DNA of 64,000 nt from Pythium myriotylum (lineage: Eukaryota; Oomycota; Peronosporomycetes; Pythiales; Pythiaceae): contig JALJCQ010000024.1 of assembly GCA_023091665.1 (NCBI GenBank), positions 496,001 to 560,000 of the forward strand, written 5' to 3'. This document shows positions 63,677 to 64,000 of the stretch, piece by piece; position 1 is the first letter of the stretch; every line of letters begins with the position of its first letter. The notes under the pieces are model-generated. The model saw only the letters and a list, made by a program, of their open reading frames with translations, was not told the DNA's origin and made no database searches. A program made the position numbers and the translations under genes.

Positions 63677-63707
63677 GTCGTAGAGGCGAGGACCTCGCCT
63701 CTACGAC
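63677..63707. repeat. 31-bp palindrome spanning a stop codon
   Basis: GTCGTAGAGGCGAGG, one A, then its exact reverse complement (15-bp arms, 1-nt loop). It covers the stop codon (63701-63703) of the minus-strand gene at the right edge. Confidence 0.9.
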
Positions 63708-63979
63708 TGGATAGCGTGGCTTTTCTCAGCGTAGTCACTAAGCGCCTTGGAGAAGTCGGTTGCAGCTCGCCGTGGCTGCGGCACTGGCCTTCTCCCTTCA
63801 TCTCGAGCCACAGGTGGACAACACTTGACTATCAAGATGATGGTCATGCCACCAAAGAACGCAGCAGTCATCATCAACCACGCCTCTCCGGCGCAGAACT
63901 TGTCGTAGACGCTGCCGCCCGAAGTGTCGCTGCCATACTCGTAGCCCTCCGGGTCCACGGCACCGACCGTGAAGTGGGT
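63701..63979 (-). CDS. 3' exon of a single-pass membrane protein, partial
   Basis: The frame runs from a probable splice acceptor (TACTACTAG, exon from 63979) to TAG 63701; upstream exons lie outside the window. It reads FTVGAVDPEGYEYG, then a membrane segment (WLMMTAAFFGGMTIILIV) and a Cys-Cys-Pro followed by a basic cytosolic tail ending HAIQS. The in-frame stop just 5' of the acceptor supports the intron. No family recognised. The stop codon sits inside a palindrome. Confidence 0.55.
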   Translation of the reverse strand, partial: THFTVGAVDPEGYEYGSDTSGGSVYDKFCAGEAWLMMTAAFFGGMTIILIVKCCPPVARDEGRRPVPQPRRAATDFSKALSDYAEKSHAIQS

Positions 63980-64000
63980 CTAGTAGTAGACAATCGCCTC

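Noticed and set aside
1..64000. CRISPR arrays, tRNA or rRNA genes, operon-like bacterial clusters
   Set aside because: None seen. The only regular repeats are the 17-bp minisatellite and coding or terminal repeats, and genes have eukaryotic introns.

Overview
The window looks like nuclear DNA of an oomycete, most likely a Phytophthora or Peronospora-type species. The evidence is densely packed eukaryotic genes in both orientations, introns of only 55-69 nt where I could place them with confidence (GT...AG, some with a CTGAC-like branch site), coding third positions rich in G and C, short secreted proteins, a WRKY19-like zinc-finger repeat protein of a kind I associate with oomycetes, and a transposon mix (Merlin, MULE, hAT, copia gag, Tc1/mariner debris) typical of these genomes. 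I saw no sign of bacterial origin, operons, CRISPR or tRNA genes. All starts are placed at ATG; many of the longest open frames begin upstream at GTG or TTG and were trimmed. Family names come from motifs I can read, not from a database search.

1-22.3 kb is a gene-rich housekeeping block: a Tudor-knot-like protein (cut by the window edge), a coiled-coil protein with Sfi1-like Trp motifs, a large multi-GAF protein, an RGG-rich W2-domain translation factor, three secreted proteins, a possible BAG plus alpha-crystallin cochaperone, PEX14, a disordered nuclear-looking coiled-coil protein, an INPP4-type phosphoinositide 4-phosphatase with DPF repeats, and a secreted cyclophilin. A 17-bp minisatellite lies in the divergent promoter at 10.8 kb.

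22.7-43.5 kb holds duplicated or remodelled families: two aquaglyceroporins (one with NPA changed to NCA), a P-loop kinase plus 2H-phosphoesterase protein, a solitary copia gag ORF, two tandem cytochrome b561-like genes whose exon structures I reconstructed, an S15/CocE-type hydrolase that lacks the nucleophile serine, an M17 aminopeptidase behind a triple CCAATCAGA array, a small two-exon gene, a multi-pass membrane gene broken by a frameshift, and a possible jacalin-fold protein.

43.8-53.1 kb has three C-terminally anchored class 3 aldehyde dehydrogenases around a WRKY19-like zinc-finger gene.

53.3-63.5 kb is a transposon-rich accessory region. It contains a 711-bp MULE-type element with 156-bp inverted repeats and a perfect 9-bp target duplication, a 3.1-kb Merlin element with inverted repeats and a perfect 8-bp duplication that carries pieces of other elements, an eIF3j-like gene fragment, degenerate repeats with clustered hairpins, a T27-G32 tract, and an uninterrupted two-exon hAT transposase gene with a BED zinc finger. 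The last 300 bp hold the 3' exon of a membrane protein gene running off the window, with a 31-bp palindrome across its stop codon.
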